Shown here piece by piece: positions 1 to 6,510 of a DNA stretch of 8,695 bases. The notes beneath the pieces are model-generated. The model was given only the letters and a program-made list of their open reading frames with translations, had not been told where the DNA came from and did no database searches. Numbering within the stretch: the stretch's first letter is position 1; each line of letters opens with the position of its first letter. The DNA is from Desulfobacteraceae bacterium (GTDB lineage Bacteria > Desulfobacterota > Desulfobacteria > Desulfobacterales > JAABSP01), in assembly GCA_011390035.1 (NCBI GenBank), contig JAABTE010000089.1:1-8695 (forward strand). Reading direction: 5' to 3'. Both the position numbers and the translations under genes were made by a program.

Positions 1-1290
1 CCCGCGTCCAGGGGGCCCATACTTTGCTTTGCCGGCCCCCCCGGCACGGGCAAGACCTCCCTGGGCCGGTCCATCGCCCGGGCCCTGGGCCGAAAGTTCG
101 TGCGCATCTCCCTGGGCGGCGTGCGGGACGAGGCCGAGATCCGGGGCCATCGGCGCACCTATGTGGGGGCAATGCCGGGCCGGATCATCCAGGGCATCCG
201 AAGGGCAGAGACCAACAACCCCGTCTTCATGCTCGACGAGATCGACAAGGTGGGCGCCGACTTCCGGGGCGACCCGTCCTCGGCCCTGCTGGAGGTGCTG
301 GACCCGGAGCAGAATTTTTCCTTCTCGGACCATTACCTGGACGTGTCCTTCGATCTGTCTAAGGTGATGTTCATCACCACCGCCAACATCCTGGACACCA
401 TCCCGCCGGCCCTTCTGGACCGCATGGAGGTCTTAAAGCTTCTTGGCTACACCGACGAGGACAAGATCAAGATCGCCAACCGCTTCCTCATCCCCCGCCA
501 GCGGTCGGAAAACGGCCTGAAGGAGGATCAGATCCGCTTCACCCGGGGCGCCATCAAGCGGGTGATCTCCGATTACACCCGGGAGGCGGGCCTTCGGAAC
601 CTGGAGCGGGAGCTGGCCACCATCTGCCGGGGCGTGGCCACCCGCATCGCCGAGGGAACGGCCAAGTCGGTCTCTGTGAAGGCGTCGACCGTGCCGGGCT
701 GCCTGGGGCCCCAGCGCTTCACCTCGGAGATGGCCGAGCGCACCGCCCGGCCCGGCGTGGCCATCGGCCTTGCCTGGACCCAGTCCGGCGGCGAGATCCT
801 GTTCATTGAGGCCACCTCCATGAAGGGCAACAAGAACATGACCCTGACCGGCCAGCTCGGCGACGTGATGAAAGAGTCGGCCACCGCCGCCCTGAGCTTC
901 ATCCGCAGCAACGCCGGCGAGCTGGGCCTGGATGAGGATTTTTTCGCCAGCCGGGATCTGCACATCCATGTGCCCGCCGGCGCCATCCCCAAGGACGGTC
1001 CCTCGGCCGGCGTCACCATCCTCACCGCCCTGGCCTCGCTGCTCATGGCCCGGAAGGTGAAAGACAACCTGGCCATGACCGGCGAGATCACCCTCCGGGG
1101 CCAGGTGCTGCCCGTGGGCGGCATCAAGGAAAAGGTCCTTGCGGGCCACCGGGCCGGCATCCGGACGCTGCTGCTGCCGAAGCGCAACAGGAAGGACCTG
1201 GAAGAGATTCCGAAAAAGATTCAACAGGACATGGATTTCCACTTTGTGGATGATATGATGGAGGTCGTTTCACTCGCACTAGAAAAATAG
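1..1290 (+). CDS. lon: ATP-dependent Lon protease, C-terminal part (5' end outside window)
   Basis: This is the 3' 429 codons of a Lon serine protease, a cytosolic AAA+ machine that unfolds and degrades damaged and regulatory proteins. The open frame runs from base 1 without a start, so the N-terminal substrate-binding domain and the first part of the ATPase lie upstream. Full Lon proteins are about 800 residues. Visible are the Walker A motif GPPGTGKT (codons 12-19), the highly conserved ISLGGVRDEAEIRGHRRTYVG stretch just after it, and the Walker B VFMLDEIDK (codons 75-83). The C-terminal protease domain has catalytic Ser in DGPSAG (codon 335) and catalytic Lys in GGIKEK (second Lys, codon 378). 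The 43-residue Ser-Lys spacing equals that of E. coli Lon (S679/K722). The frame is intact to the TAG stop, so the protein looks functional. The next gene starts 16 bases downstream. Confidence 0.97.
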   Translation, partial: PASRGPILCFAGPPGTGKTSLGRSIARALGRKFVRISLGGVRDEAEIRGHRRTYVGAMPGRIIQGIRRAETNNPVFMLDEIDKVGADFRGDPSSALLEVLDPEQNFSFSDHYLDVSFDLSKVMFITTANILDTIPPALLDRMEVLKLLGYTDEDKIKIANRFLIPRQRSENGLKEDQIRFTRGAIKRVISDYTREAGLRNLERELATICRGVATRIAEGTAKSVSVKASTVPGCLGPQRFTSEMAERTARPGVAIGLAWTQSGGEILFIEATSMKGNKNMTLTGQLGDVMKESATAALSFIRSNAGELGLDEDFFASRDLHIHVPAGAIPKDGPSAGVTILTALASLLMARKVKDNLAMTGEITLRGQVLPVGGIKEKVLAGHRAGIRTLLLPKRNRKDLEEIPKKIQQDMDFHFVDDMMEVVSLALEK

Positions 1291-1306
1291 ACAGGTTGCC
1301 GGAAAA

Positions 1307-2128
1307 ATGAGACCCCCTTGCCTTCCCGCTGTTTCAGTATTCTGTTTTGCCCTGATGTTGATCGGACCCGGATGCGCGCATAACACGATCCCGGACGAAG
1401 ACGCCCCCTCCGCCCCGCCGGCCGGCCTGGTCCGGCAGGGGCCCGGATCGGACGCCAGGCCCGCGCGGATGCCGGGCTATCCCATGCCCTACAAGGTGAT
1501 GGGACAGTGGTACCAGCCCCTCCCAGACGCCCGGGGCTTCCGGCAGGAGGGGACCGCCTCCTGGTACGGCCGGGATTTCCACGGCCGGCCCACCTCCAGC
1601 GGCGAGCCCTACGATATGCACGGCGTTTCTGCCGCCCATAAGATCCTGCCACTTGGCACCTGGGTCCGGGTGTATAACCTGGAGAACCGCCGCTACCTGG
1701 ATCTGCGGATCAATGACCGTGGGCCATTCGTGGCCGGCCGGGTCATCGACCTGTCCTACGGGGCGGCCCTGCGGCTGGGCATGGCCGACAACGGCCTTGC
1801 GCCGGTGCGCGTGGTGGCCCTGGGCGCTCCCGCGGGGCCGGCCTCCGACGGCCGGGTCCCGGCGGCATTCACGCCCGTGGATTACCGCCGGGGCAACTTC
1901 ACCATTCAGGTGGGCGCCTTCCGCAGCCAAGAAAACGCCCAGCGCCTGGCCCAGTCCCTGGTCCAGGCCTACCGGGTAGCCCGGGTGCAGCCTTATTACA
2001 GCCACCATGGAAGCGATCTGCTCCACCGGGTGGTGGTGGGTCGCATCAACAACCTGGACGAGGCGGAAAAATACGAGGCCATGCTGCGTACCAACGGCTT
2101 CGGAGACGCCTTCATGGTGGCCGAATAG
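1307..2128 (+). CDS. rlpA: RlpA-family septal ring lytic transglycosylase lipoprotein with SPOR domain
   Basis: The 273-residue product resembles RlpA, an outer-membrane lipoprotein that cleaves denuded (peptide-free) glycan strands at the division septum. An N-terminal hydrophobic segment (about residues 8-20) ends at Cys23, a plausible lipidation site. The lipobox (GPG before Cys) is atypical, because -3 is Gly where Leu or a similar residue is expected. The double-psi beta-barrel domain spans about 80-172. Glu100 (SGEPYD), His111 (SAAHK) and Asp137 (INDRGPF) are spaced 11 and 26 residues apart, the same as the E120/H131/D157 catalytic set I recall for Pseudomonas RlpA. A SPOR domain (about 197-271, starting NFTIQVGAF) would bind denuded septal peptidoglycan. 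The start is the first ATG after lon. It has no strong Shine-Dalgarno sequence, so expression may depend on coupling to lon. The family call is secure; the exact start is less so. Confidence 0.93.
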   Translation: MRPPCLPAVSVFCFALMLIGPGCAHNTIPDEDAPSAPPAGLVRQGPGSDARPARMPGYPMPYKVMGQWYQPLPDARGFRQEGTASWYGRDFHGRPTSSGEPYDMHGVSAAHKILPLGTWVRVYNLENRRYLDLRINDRGPFVAGRVIDLSYGAALRLGMADNGLAPVRVVALGAPAGPASDGRVPAAFTPVDYRRGNFTIQVGAFRSQENAQRLAQSLVQAYRVARVQPYYSHHGSDLLHRVVVGRINNLDEAEKYEAMLRTNGFGDAFMVAE

Positions 2129-2158
2129 CCGGCCCCCGGCCCCGCGGCTTTTGATCCC

Positions 2159-2743
2159 ATGATCTTTCTGGACCGGGACGGCGTCATCAACGCCGACTCC
2201 CCCCATTACATCAAATCCCCGGCGGAGTTCATCTTCCTGCCCCGCTCGGCGGCGGCCATCCGCCTGCTGACGGAGGCCGGTTTCGATGTGGTGGTGATCA
2301 CCAACCAGTCGGCGGTGGGCCGGGGGATGATCACCGCCGACACCCTGGCCGCCATTCACGCCAGGATGCTCGAAGGCGTTCGGGCCGGCGGGGGCCGGAT
2401 CCGGGCCATCTATCACTGCCCCCACGCGCCGGCGGACGGCTGCGACTGCCGCAAGCCCCGGCCGGGCCTGATGCTGAGGGCCGCCCGGGACCTCGGCATT
2501 TCCCTGGCCGACGCCTGGATGGTGGGCGACAGCCTCACGGACATGCAGTGCGCCGAGGCGGCCGGGTGCGGCCACAAGGCCCTGGTGGAGACGGGAAACG
2601 GCTCGGCCCACGCGGGCCGGCTGGCGGCGGCGGGCGTGGCGGTGGATTTCGTGGCCGGGGATCTTTTTGAGGCGGCGGAGCGGATCGTTGGGATCGATTT
2701 TTTTGGGGGCCGCCCGGTCCATGGGAATTGTCTGAACCGCTGA
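2159..2743 (+). CDS. gmhB: D-glycero-D-manno-heptose 1,7-bisphosphate 7-phosphatase-like HAD hydrolase
   Basis: The 194-residue HAD-superfamily phosphatase belongs to the GmhB/HisB-N group. GmhB removes the 7-phosphate of heptose bisphosphate in the cytosolic ADP-heptose pathway that feeds the LPS inner core. Motif I is FLDRDGVIN (nucleophile Asp5, acid/base Asp7). Motif II is ITNQS (about 47-51). The zinc-loop residues typical of GmhB are Cys87, His89, Cys95 and Cys97, followed by RKPRPG. Motif IV is MVGDSLTDM with Asp124. The ATG is the only in-frame start after the rlpA stop, which lies in the same frame 30 bases upstream. No clear ribosome binding site is present. The end is odd: the final codons and the TGA stop lie inside the left arm of the palindromic element (2728-2953), so the tail after about residue 189 is element-derived. 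The core fold is unaffected. A HisB-N-like histidinol phosphatase role is less likely, because no histidine genes are nearby. Confidence 0.88.
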   Translation: MIFLDRDGVINADSPHYIKSPAEFIFLPRSAAAIRLLTEAGFDVVVITNQSAVGRGMITADTLAAIHARMLEGVRAGGGRIRAIYHCPHAPADGCDCRKPRPGLMLRAARDLGISLADAWMVGDSLTDMQCAEAAGCGHKALVETGNGSAHAGRLAAAGVAVDFVAGDLFEAAERIVGIDFFGGRPVHGNCLNR

Positions 2744-2953
2744 TTTGCGCTGATTACACTGATTTCGCTGATTTTTGTTTCTGGACGTTGCGCTGATATT
2801 TCGTTTGAATTCCGTCCAACCTTGATTCCAATGATTTTTTAAATCAGGTTTTTCATAACATGGAAGGATGGGCGGAATGAACAAGGCTTACAGAATTCGG
2901 AGACCAAAATCAGCGAAATCAGTGTAATCAGCGCAAATCAGCGGTTCAGACAA
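2728..2953. repeat. Palindromic element with perfect 48-bp inverted arms (MITE-like or large REP-like)
   Basis: The left arm (2728-2775) and right arm (2906-2953) are exact reverse complements over all 48 bases. Each arm holds four CTGATT cores (left arm at 2740, 2750, 2759 and 2768) spaced 9-10 bp. The arms are about 42% G+C, far below the flanking genes. Inside, similarity continues imperfectly: 2809-2823 matches the reverse complement of 2864-2878 at 13 of 15 bases. A small TGATTT-TTT-AAATCA hairpin (2832-2846) lies near the centre. The whole 226 bp therefore looks like a decayed palindrome with conserved ends. No transposase is encoded and no clear target duplication is visible, so it would be non-autonomous if mobile. 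The transcript would fold into a very long stem and could end or process the lon-rlpA-gmhB message. Confidence 0.9.
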
Positions 2954-2969
2954 CGATGTCATTCCCCGG

Positions 2970-2998
2970 TTGACAAAACCGCCGCATCAGGCTAAAAT
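2970..2998 (+). promoter_or_regulatory. Sigma70-type promoter for the radical SAM gene
   Basis: TTGACA (2970-2975, perfect -35 consensus) is followed by a 17-bp spacer and TAAAAT (2993-2998, five of six matches to the -10 consensus). Transcription would start near 3005, leaving a leader of about 50 nt before the ATG at 3057. The promoter begins 17 bases after the right arm of the palindromic element, so the radical SAM gene appears transcriptionally independent of gmhB. Confidence 0.85.
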
Positions 2999-3047
2999 AA
3001 ACACTTTAGCGCAACAGCGTTCGCCTTTACCAAAATCCCATCCGAAC

Positions 3048-3054
3048 GGGAGGA
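3048..3054 (+). promoter_or_regulatory. Ribosome binding site deciding the radical SAM start
   Basis: GGGAGGA lies three bases before ATG 3057. It decides the start against an upstream in-frame TTG at 2970. That TTG is part of the -35 hexamer, lies upstream of the predicted transcription start and has no Shine-Dalgarno sequence. Confidence 0.75.
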
Positions 3055-3056
3055 CC

Positions 3057-4229
3057 ATGCAACAGAAAAACCAGGCGGAGGCCCCCGCTTACGCCGGGTT
3101 CGAACAAGGCCCCATCCGCCCGCCCAGCGAGGCCGCCAGCCTGCTCATCCGCGTCTCGCGGAACTGCCCCTGGAACCGGTGCGCCTTCTGCCCGGTTTAT
3201 AAGGGCGCCCGCTTTTCCCTCCGCCCCGTGGAGCACGTCATTGAAGACATCGACACGGTTCACCGTCATGTGGCGGCCCTGGCCGAAGCCGCGGCGGCCG
3301 CCGGCGGGCGGCTGGATCAGCCGGCCGTCATGGCCCTGATGCGGCAGGTTCCCCAGACCGAAATGGACGCCTTTTACGCGGCCATCAACTGGATGGCAGG
3401 CGGCATGAAATCGGTCTTTCTCCAGGACGCCAACAGCCTGATCGTCAAGCCGGCGGACCTGGTGGCCATCCTGCGCCATCTGAAGACGCGCTTTCCCGAC
3501 ATCGCCCGGATCACCTCCTACGCCCGGTCCCACACCATTGCCCGCATTTCGGATGAGGACCTTGCCGCCATGCGGGCGGCGGGGCTAAACCGGATTCACA
3601 TCGGCATGGAGTCCGGCTCGGACGCGGTGTTAAAGCTTGTTAAAAAAGGGGTGGACAAGGCCACCCACGTCAAGGCCGGCCAAAAGGTCAAGGCCGCCGA
3701 CATGGAGCTTTCCGAGTATGTGATGCCCGGCCTTGGGGGGCGGGACCTGTCCCGGGAGCATGCCCTGGAAACGGCCGACGCCCTGAACCAGATCGATCCG
3801 GACTTCATCCGGCTGCGTACCCTCGCAATTCCCAACAAGGTGGAACTGTTTACAGAGTGGGCCGAGGGCCGCTTCAACAAATGCAATGACAGGCAGATGG
3901 CCGGGGAGATCCTGCTGTTTCTGGAAAGCCTTCGGGGCATTTCCAGCAAGGTCCGGAGCGATCATGTCCTCAACCTGTTCCAGGAGGTGGAGGGCAAGCT
4001 GCCGGAGGACCGGGAGCGGATGACCGCCCCGCTCCGGGAATTTCTCGGGATGGACCCGGCGGATCAATGCCTGTTCCAGACGGGGCGGCGGCTGGGGATC
4101 TTCTCCCGCCTGTCAGACATGGGGGATCCGGATCGGCGCCGGCGCGCCGAAAGAACCCAGGCGGACCTGGGCATTGCCCCGTCCAACGTGGACGCGGCCA
4201 TCGATGAGCTGATGAAGCGGTTTATCTGA
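3057..4229 (+). CDS. Radical SAM protein with CX4CX2C cluster motif
   Basis: The 390-residue product belongs to the broad radical SAM superfamily, which uses a [4Fe-4S] cluster and S-adenosylmethionine to make a 5'-deoxyadenosyl radical. The cluster motif is NCPWNRCAFC, with Cys37, Cys42 and Cys45. The first gap is four residues, not the usual three, a variant I associate with a COG1032-like group carrying CPxNxCxFC-type motifs. Further support comes from ITSYARSH (about 152-159) and HIGMESGSD (181-189), typical barrel strands contacting SAM, with EYVMPGLGGRD at about 220-230. About 70 residues between the cysteines and the next barrel strand are Ala-rich and helical (about 60-115). The C-terminal third (about 260-390) has no motif I recognise and no extra Cys cluster. 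The substrate is unknown. The gene has its own promoter and lies 103 bases before korD, so a link with the oxidoreductase is possible but unproven. Confidence 0.88.
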   Translation: MQQKNQAEAPAYAGFEQGPIRPPSEAASLLIRVSRNCPWNRCAFCPVYKGARFSLRPVEHVIEDIDTVHRHVAALAEAAAAAGGRLDQPAVMALMRQVPQTEMDAFYAAINWMAGGMKSVFLQDANSLIVKPADLVAILRHLKTRFPDIARITSYARSHTIARISDEDLAAMRAAGLNRIHIGMESGSDAVLKLVKKGVDKATHVKAGQKVKAADMELSEYVMPGLGGRDLSREHALETADALNQIDPDFIRLRTLAIPNKVELFTEWAEGRFNKCNDRQMAGEILLFLESLRGISSKVRSDHVLNLFQEVEGKLPEDRERMTAPLREFLGMDPADQCLFQTGRRLGIFSRLSDMGDPDRRRRAERTQADLGIAPSNVDAAIDELMKRFI

Positions 4230-4284
4230 TGGCCCGGCATCCTTGTTATCCTCAATCGCCAAGTCTGTTCGTGAGCATGTTATC

Positions 4285-4321
4285 TGTCAACGCCAGCAGA
4301 GTTTTGTCAACGCCAGGAGAG
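4285..4321 (+). repeat. Two direct repeats phased at 20 bp upstream of korD
   Basis: TGTCAACGCCAG occurs at 4285-4296 and 4305-4316. The match extends to 16 of 17 bases (4285-4301 and 4305-4321). The 20-bp period places both copies on roughly the same DNA face, as for tandem activator or repressor sites. The second copy runs into the purine-rich Shine-Dalgarno region of korD (AGGAGAGGA, about 4315-4323). It could therefore be an operator, or simply a local duplication of the translation start region. I found no convincing -35/-10 pair in 4230-4332. Confidence 0.7.
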
Positions 4322-4332
4322 GATCGCTGTTT

Positions 4333-4557
4333 ATGGCTAAACCAAAATTGAAGGCCCATCGGATCGCGCGGGACTGGTGCAAGGGCTGCGGCATCTGCAT
4401 CGAGTTTTGTCCCAAAAAGGTCCTCGAACTCGACACCGAGGCCAAGGCGGTGGCCGCCCGGCCGGAGGACTGCATCGTCTGCAAGCTTTGTGAACTCCGT
4501 TGTCCGGATCTGGCCATTGAGATCGAAACGGAGCGGGAGGGCGCCAATCATGAGTGA
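4333..4557 (+). CDS. korD: 2-oxoacid:ferredoxin oxidoreductase delta subunit (2x[4Fe-4S] ferredoxin)
   Basis: The 74-residue ferredoxin subunit carries electrons from the catalytic alpha/beta core to soluble ferredoxin. Two classic clusters are visible: Cys16, Cys19, Cys22, Cys26-Pro and Cys47, Cys50, Cys53, Cys57-Pro, each CX2CX2CX3CP. The start is taken at ATG 4333, preceded by AGGAGAGGA. An in-frame TTG at 4243 would add 30 residues (SIAKSVREHV...) that read through the direct repeats and do not resemble a ferredoxin N-terminus. The stop overlaps the korA start by eight bases, indicating translational coupling. The D-A-B-C order matches oorDABC of Helicobacter and Campylobacter. The length and the two clusters fit KorD/VorD. 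Substrate identity comes from the partner subunits and is not fixed by this gene. Confidence 0.92.
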   Translation: MAKPKLKAHRIARDWCKGCGICIEFCPKKVLELDTEAKAVAARPEDCIVCKLCELRCPDLAIEIETEREGANHE

Positions 4558-5698
4558 CAACGTCAAGTTTCTGCAGGGCAACGAGGCGTGCGTGGAGGCG
4601 GCGCTGTATTCGGGCATGGACTTTTTCGCCGGATATCCCATCACCCCCTCCACGGAGATCGCCGAGCAGATGGCCATCCGGCTGCCCCGGATCGGCGGCA
4701 CCTATCTTCAGATGGAAGACGAGATCGCCTCGCTGTGCGCCATCATCGGAGCCTCGCTCACGGGCCACAAGGTGATGACCGCCACCTCGGGGCCCGGTTT
4801 TTCCCTGATGCAGGAGGCCTTGGGATACGCCGTGATGGCCGAGATTCCGTGCGTCATCGTAAACGTGCAGCGGGGCGGGCCGTCCACCGGCAACCCCACG
4901 CACGTGTCACAGGGAGACGTGAACCAGGCCAGGTGGGGCACCCACGGCGATCACGCCATCGTAGCCCTGACCGCCTCGAACCACGAGGACCTGTTCAGGG
5001 TGACGGTGGAGGGCTTTAACATCGCCGAGACCTACCGCACCCCGGTCATCCTGCTCTTCGACGAGGTGGTGGGCCACATGCGCGAGAAGCTCGTCATCCC
5101 GAACCCGGGGGAGATCCCCCTGGTGGAGCGGCTGAAGACCTCGGTGAAGGAGGGCATCGATTACCACCCCTACCTGCCCCGGGAAGACGGCCGCCTGCCC
5201 ATGTCCGACTTCGGCGCCGTTCATCGCTATAATGTCACCGGCCTGTTTCATGACATGTGGGGCTTTCCCACGGACAACCCCAAGATCGTCCACGGCCTGC
5301 TGCGCCACCTGGTGGACAAGATCGACAACAACGCCCACAAGATCGCCATGTACAAGGACTTTTATGTCGATGACGCCGACCGGCTGCTGATCTCTTACGG
5401 CTCCGCGGCGCGCTCCGCCCTTCATGTGGTGGAGAACAGACGGTCCAGGGGCGAGCGGCTGGGGCTGCTGGAGCTTCAGACCCTGTGGCCCTTCCCCGCC
5501 CAGATCGTGCGGGAGCGCGCCCGGGGCATGCAAAGCGTCACGGTGGTGGAGATGAACAAGGGCCAGGTTCTCGAGGCGGTCAAATCGGCCGTCGATAAGC
5601 CGGACCGGGTCTTTCTGGCCAACCGCACCGACGGCGTGCTCATCACGCCCACCGACATCCGAAATTTCCTCAGGGTTATAAAGGGAAAGGGGATTTAA
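4550..5698 (+). CDS. korA: 2-oxoacid (probably 2-oxoglutarate):ferredoxin oxidoreductase alpha subunit
   Basis: The 382-residue alpha subunit contains the pyrimidine-side TPP-binding (pyrimidine-binding) and transketolase C-like domains. The enzyme converts a 2-oxoacid plus CoA to acyl-CoA, CO2 and reduced ferredoxin, or the reverse in carbon fixation. Motifs seen are GYPITPSTE (28-36), MEDEIASL (55-62), TATSGPGFSLMQE (77-89) and VNVQRGGPSTG (104-114). These are hallmarks of KorA-type subunits. HRYNVTGLFHDMWG, about two thirds of the way along, matches the usual HRVTGLxHDExG region. The C-terminal domain (LLISYGSAARSA, then LQTLWPFP and VVEMNKGQ) is standard. ATG 4550 is chosen because GGGAGG lies about eight bases upstream and it overlaps korD in the usual way; an upstream in-frame start at 4490 would be inside korD. 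2-Oxoglutarate is the best guess for substrate. Branched-chain 2-oxoacids (Vor) are the alternative. Confidence 0.95.
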   Translation: MSDNVKFLQGNEACVEAALYSGMDFFAGYPITPSTEIAEQMAIRLPRIGGTYLQMEDEIASLCAIIGASLTGHKVMTATSGPGFSLMQEALGYAVMAEIPCVIVNVQRGGPSTGNPTHVSQGDVNQARWGTHGDHAIVALTASNHEDLFRVTVEGFNIAETYRTPVILLFDEVVGHMREKLVIPNPGEIPLVERLKTSVKEGIDYHPYLPREDGRLPMSDFGAVHRYNVTGLFHDMWGFPTDNPKIVHGLLRHLVDKIDNNAHKIAMYKDFYVDDADRLLISYGSAARSALHVVENRRSRGERLGLLELQTLWPFPAQIVRERARGMQSVTVVEMNKGQVLEAVKSAVDKPDRVFLANRTDGVLITPTDIRNFLRVIKGKGI

Positions 5699-5702
5699 GC
5701 AT

Positions 5703-6509
5703 ATGGCCATCAAGGATTACATCAGGGAGCGGTTCTTCCCCCACATGTGGTGCCCCGGCTGCGGCCACGGCATGGTCTTAAACGGCCTGCTGCGCGCCAT
5801 TGAGACCCTGGGCATGAGCAAGAACGAGATTGTGATGGTCTCGGGCATCGGCTGTTCCTCGCGGATCTCCGGGTATGTGGATTTTCACACCCTGCACACC
5901 ATCCACGGCCGGGCGCTGGCCTTTGCCACCGGCGTGAAGATGAGCCGGCCGGAGCTGAACCTGATCGTGCCCATGGGCGACGGCGACGCCCTGTCAATCG
6001 GCGGCAATCACTTCATCCACGCCTGCCGGCGCAACATCGCCATGACCGCCATCGTGATGAACAACCGGATCTACGGCATGACCGGCGGCCAGTTCTCGCC
6101 CCTCACCGGCTACGGGGCCATGGCCACCACCGCGCCATACCGCAACATCGACCACGGCTTCGACATCGTCCAGCTCGCCATGGCCGCCGGCGCCACCTAT
6201 GTGGCCCGAACCACCACCTATCACGTCAAGCAGATGACCGAGATCCTCCGGGACGCCATCATCCACGAGGGCTTTTCGGTGGTGGAGATCATGTCCCAGT
6301 GCCCCACCTATTTCGGCCGGAAGAACAAGATCGGCGACGCGCCAGAGATGCTCGAATGGTTCAAGAACACCACCACACCCATCGGCTCCAAGGCCAAACA
6401 GGAGGACCCGAGCCTGATCGAGCGGGGCGTCTTCGTCCAGAAGGAGCTGCCCGAGTATTGCAGCGAGTACGCCAAGGTGGTGGAACGCGCCATGAAAGGA
6501 AGATCTTGA
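5703..6509 (+). CDS. korB: 2-oxoacid:ferredoxin oxidoreductase beta subunit (TPP-binding)
   Basis: The 268-residue beta subunit holds the thiamine diphosphate and Mg site and the cluster closest to it. The TPP motif is MGDGDALSIGGNHF (91-104) followed by MNNRIYGMTGGQ (119-130). Cluster ligands are Cys17 and Cys20 (WCPGCGHG), Cys51 (IGCSSR) and Cys200 (SQCPTYFGRKN). Their spacing matches the four cysteines I recall for the Sulfolobus 2-oxoacid oxidoreductase beta chain (C12, C15, C46, C197), with a five-residue offset for the first three. ATG 5703 lies four bases after the korA stop and is preceded by AAGGGAAAGGGG. The cluster and cofactor residues are all present, so the subunit should be active. 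It works only as a complex with korA, korC and korD. Confidence 0.96.
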   Translation: MAIKDYIRERFFPHMWCPGCGHGMVLNGLLRAIETLGMSKNEIVMVSGIGCSSRISGYVDFHTLHTIHGRALAFATGVKMSRPELNLIVPMGDGDALSIGGNHFIHACRRNIAMTAIVMNNRIYGMTGGQFSPLTGYGAMATTAPYRNIDHGFDIVQLAMAAGATYVARTTTYHVKQMTEILRDAIIHEGFSVVEIMSQCPTYFGRKNKIGDAPEMLEWFKNTTTPIGSKAKQEDPSLIERGVFVQKELPEYCSEYAKVVERAMKGRS

Positions 6510-6510
6510 T

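Noticed and set aside
2127..2152. Intrinsic terminator between rlpA and gmhB
   Set aside because: Only a five-pair stem (AGCCG/CGGCT) with a 13-base loop and four T residues can be drawn. This is too weak to support, given the GC-rich background and the 30-base gap.
1334..2884. Long 516-codon open frame on the - strand across rlpA and gmhB
   Set aside because: It is fully antisense to two well-supported genes with catalytic motifs, lacks any recognisable domain, and is the kind of long open frame that high GC content produces by chance.
2877..2924. Short reading frame starting at the ATG in the interior of the palindromic element
   Set aside because: It is about 15 codons long, lacks a ribosome binding site and runs into the right arm. 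It has no sign of being coding.
2970..3056. TTG start giving a 419-residue radical SAM protein
   Set aside because: The TTG is part of a TTGACA -35 box with a matching -10, and it has no Shine-Dalgarno sequence. ATG 3057 has a GGGAGGA just upstream.
4243..4332. Upstream TTG start for the ferredoxin subunit
   Set aside because: It would translate the 20-bp direct repeats into a 30-residue extension unlike ferredoxin N-termini. ATG 4333 has a good purine-rich ribosome binding site.
4907..5713. 268-codon - strand frame opposite korA
   Set aside because: It is antisense to a clear KorA with all family motifs. The His/Val/Gly-rich translation has no known fold and is a mirror of GC-rich codons.
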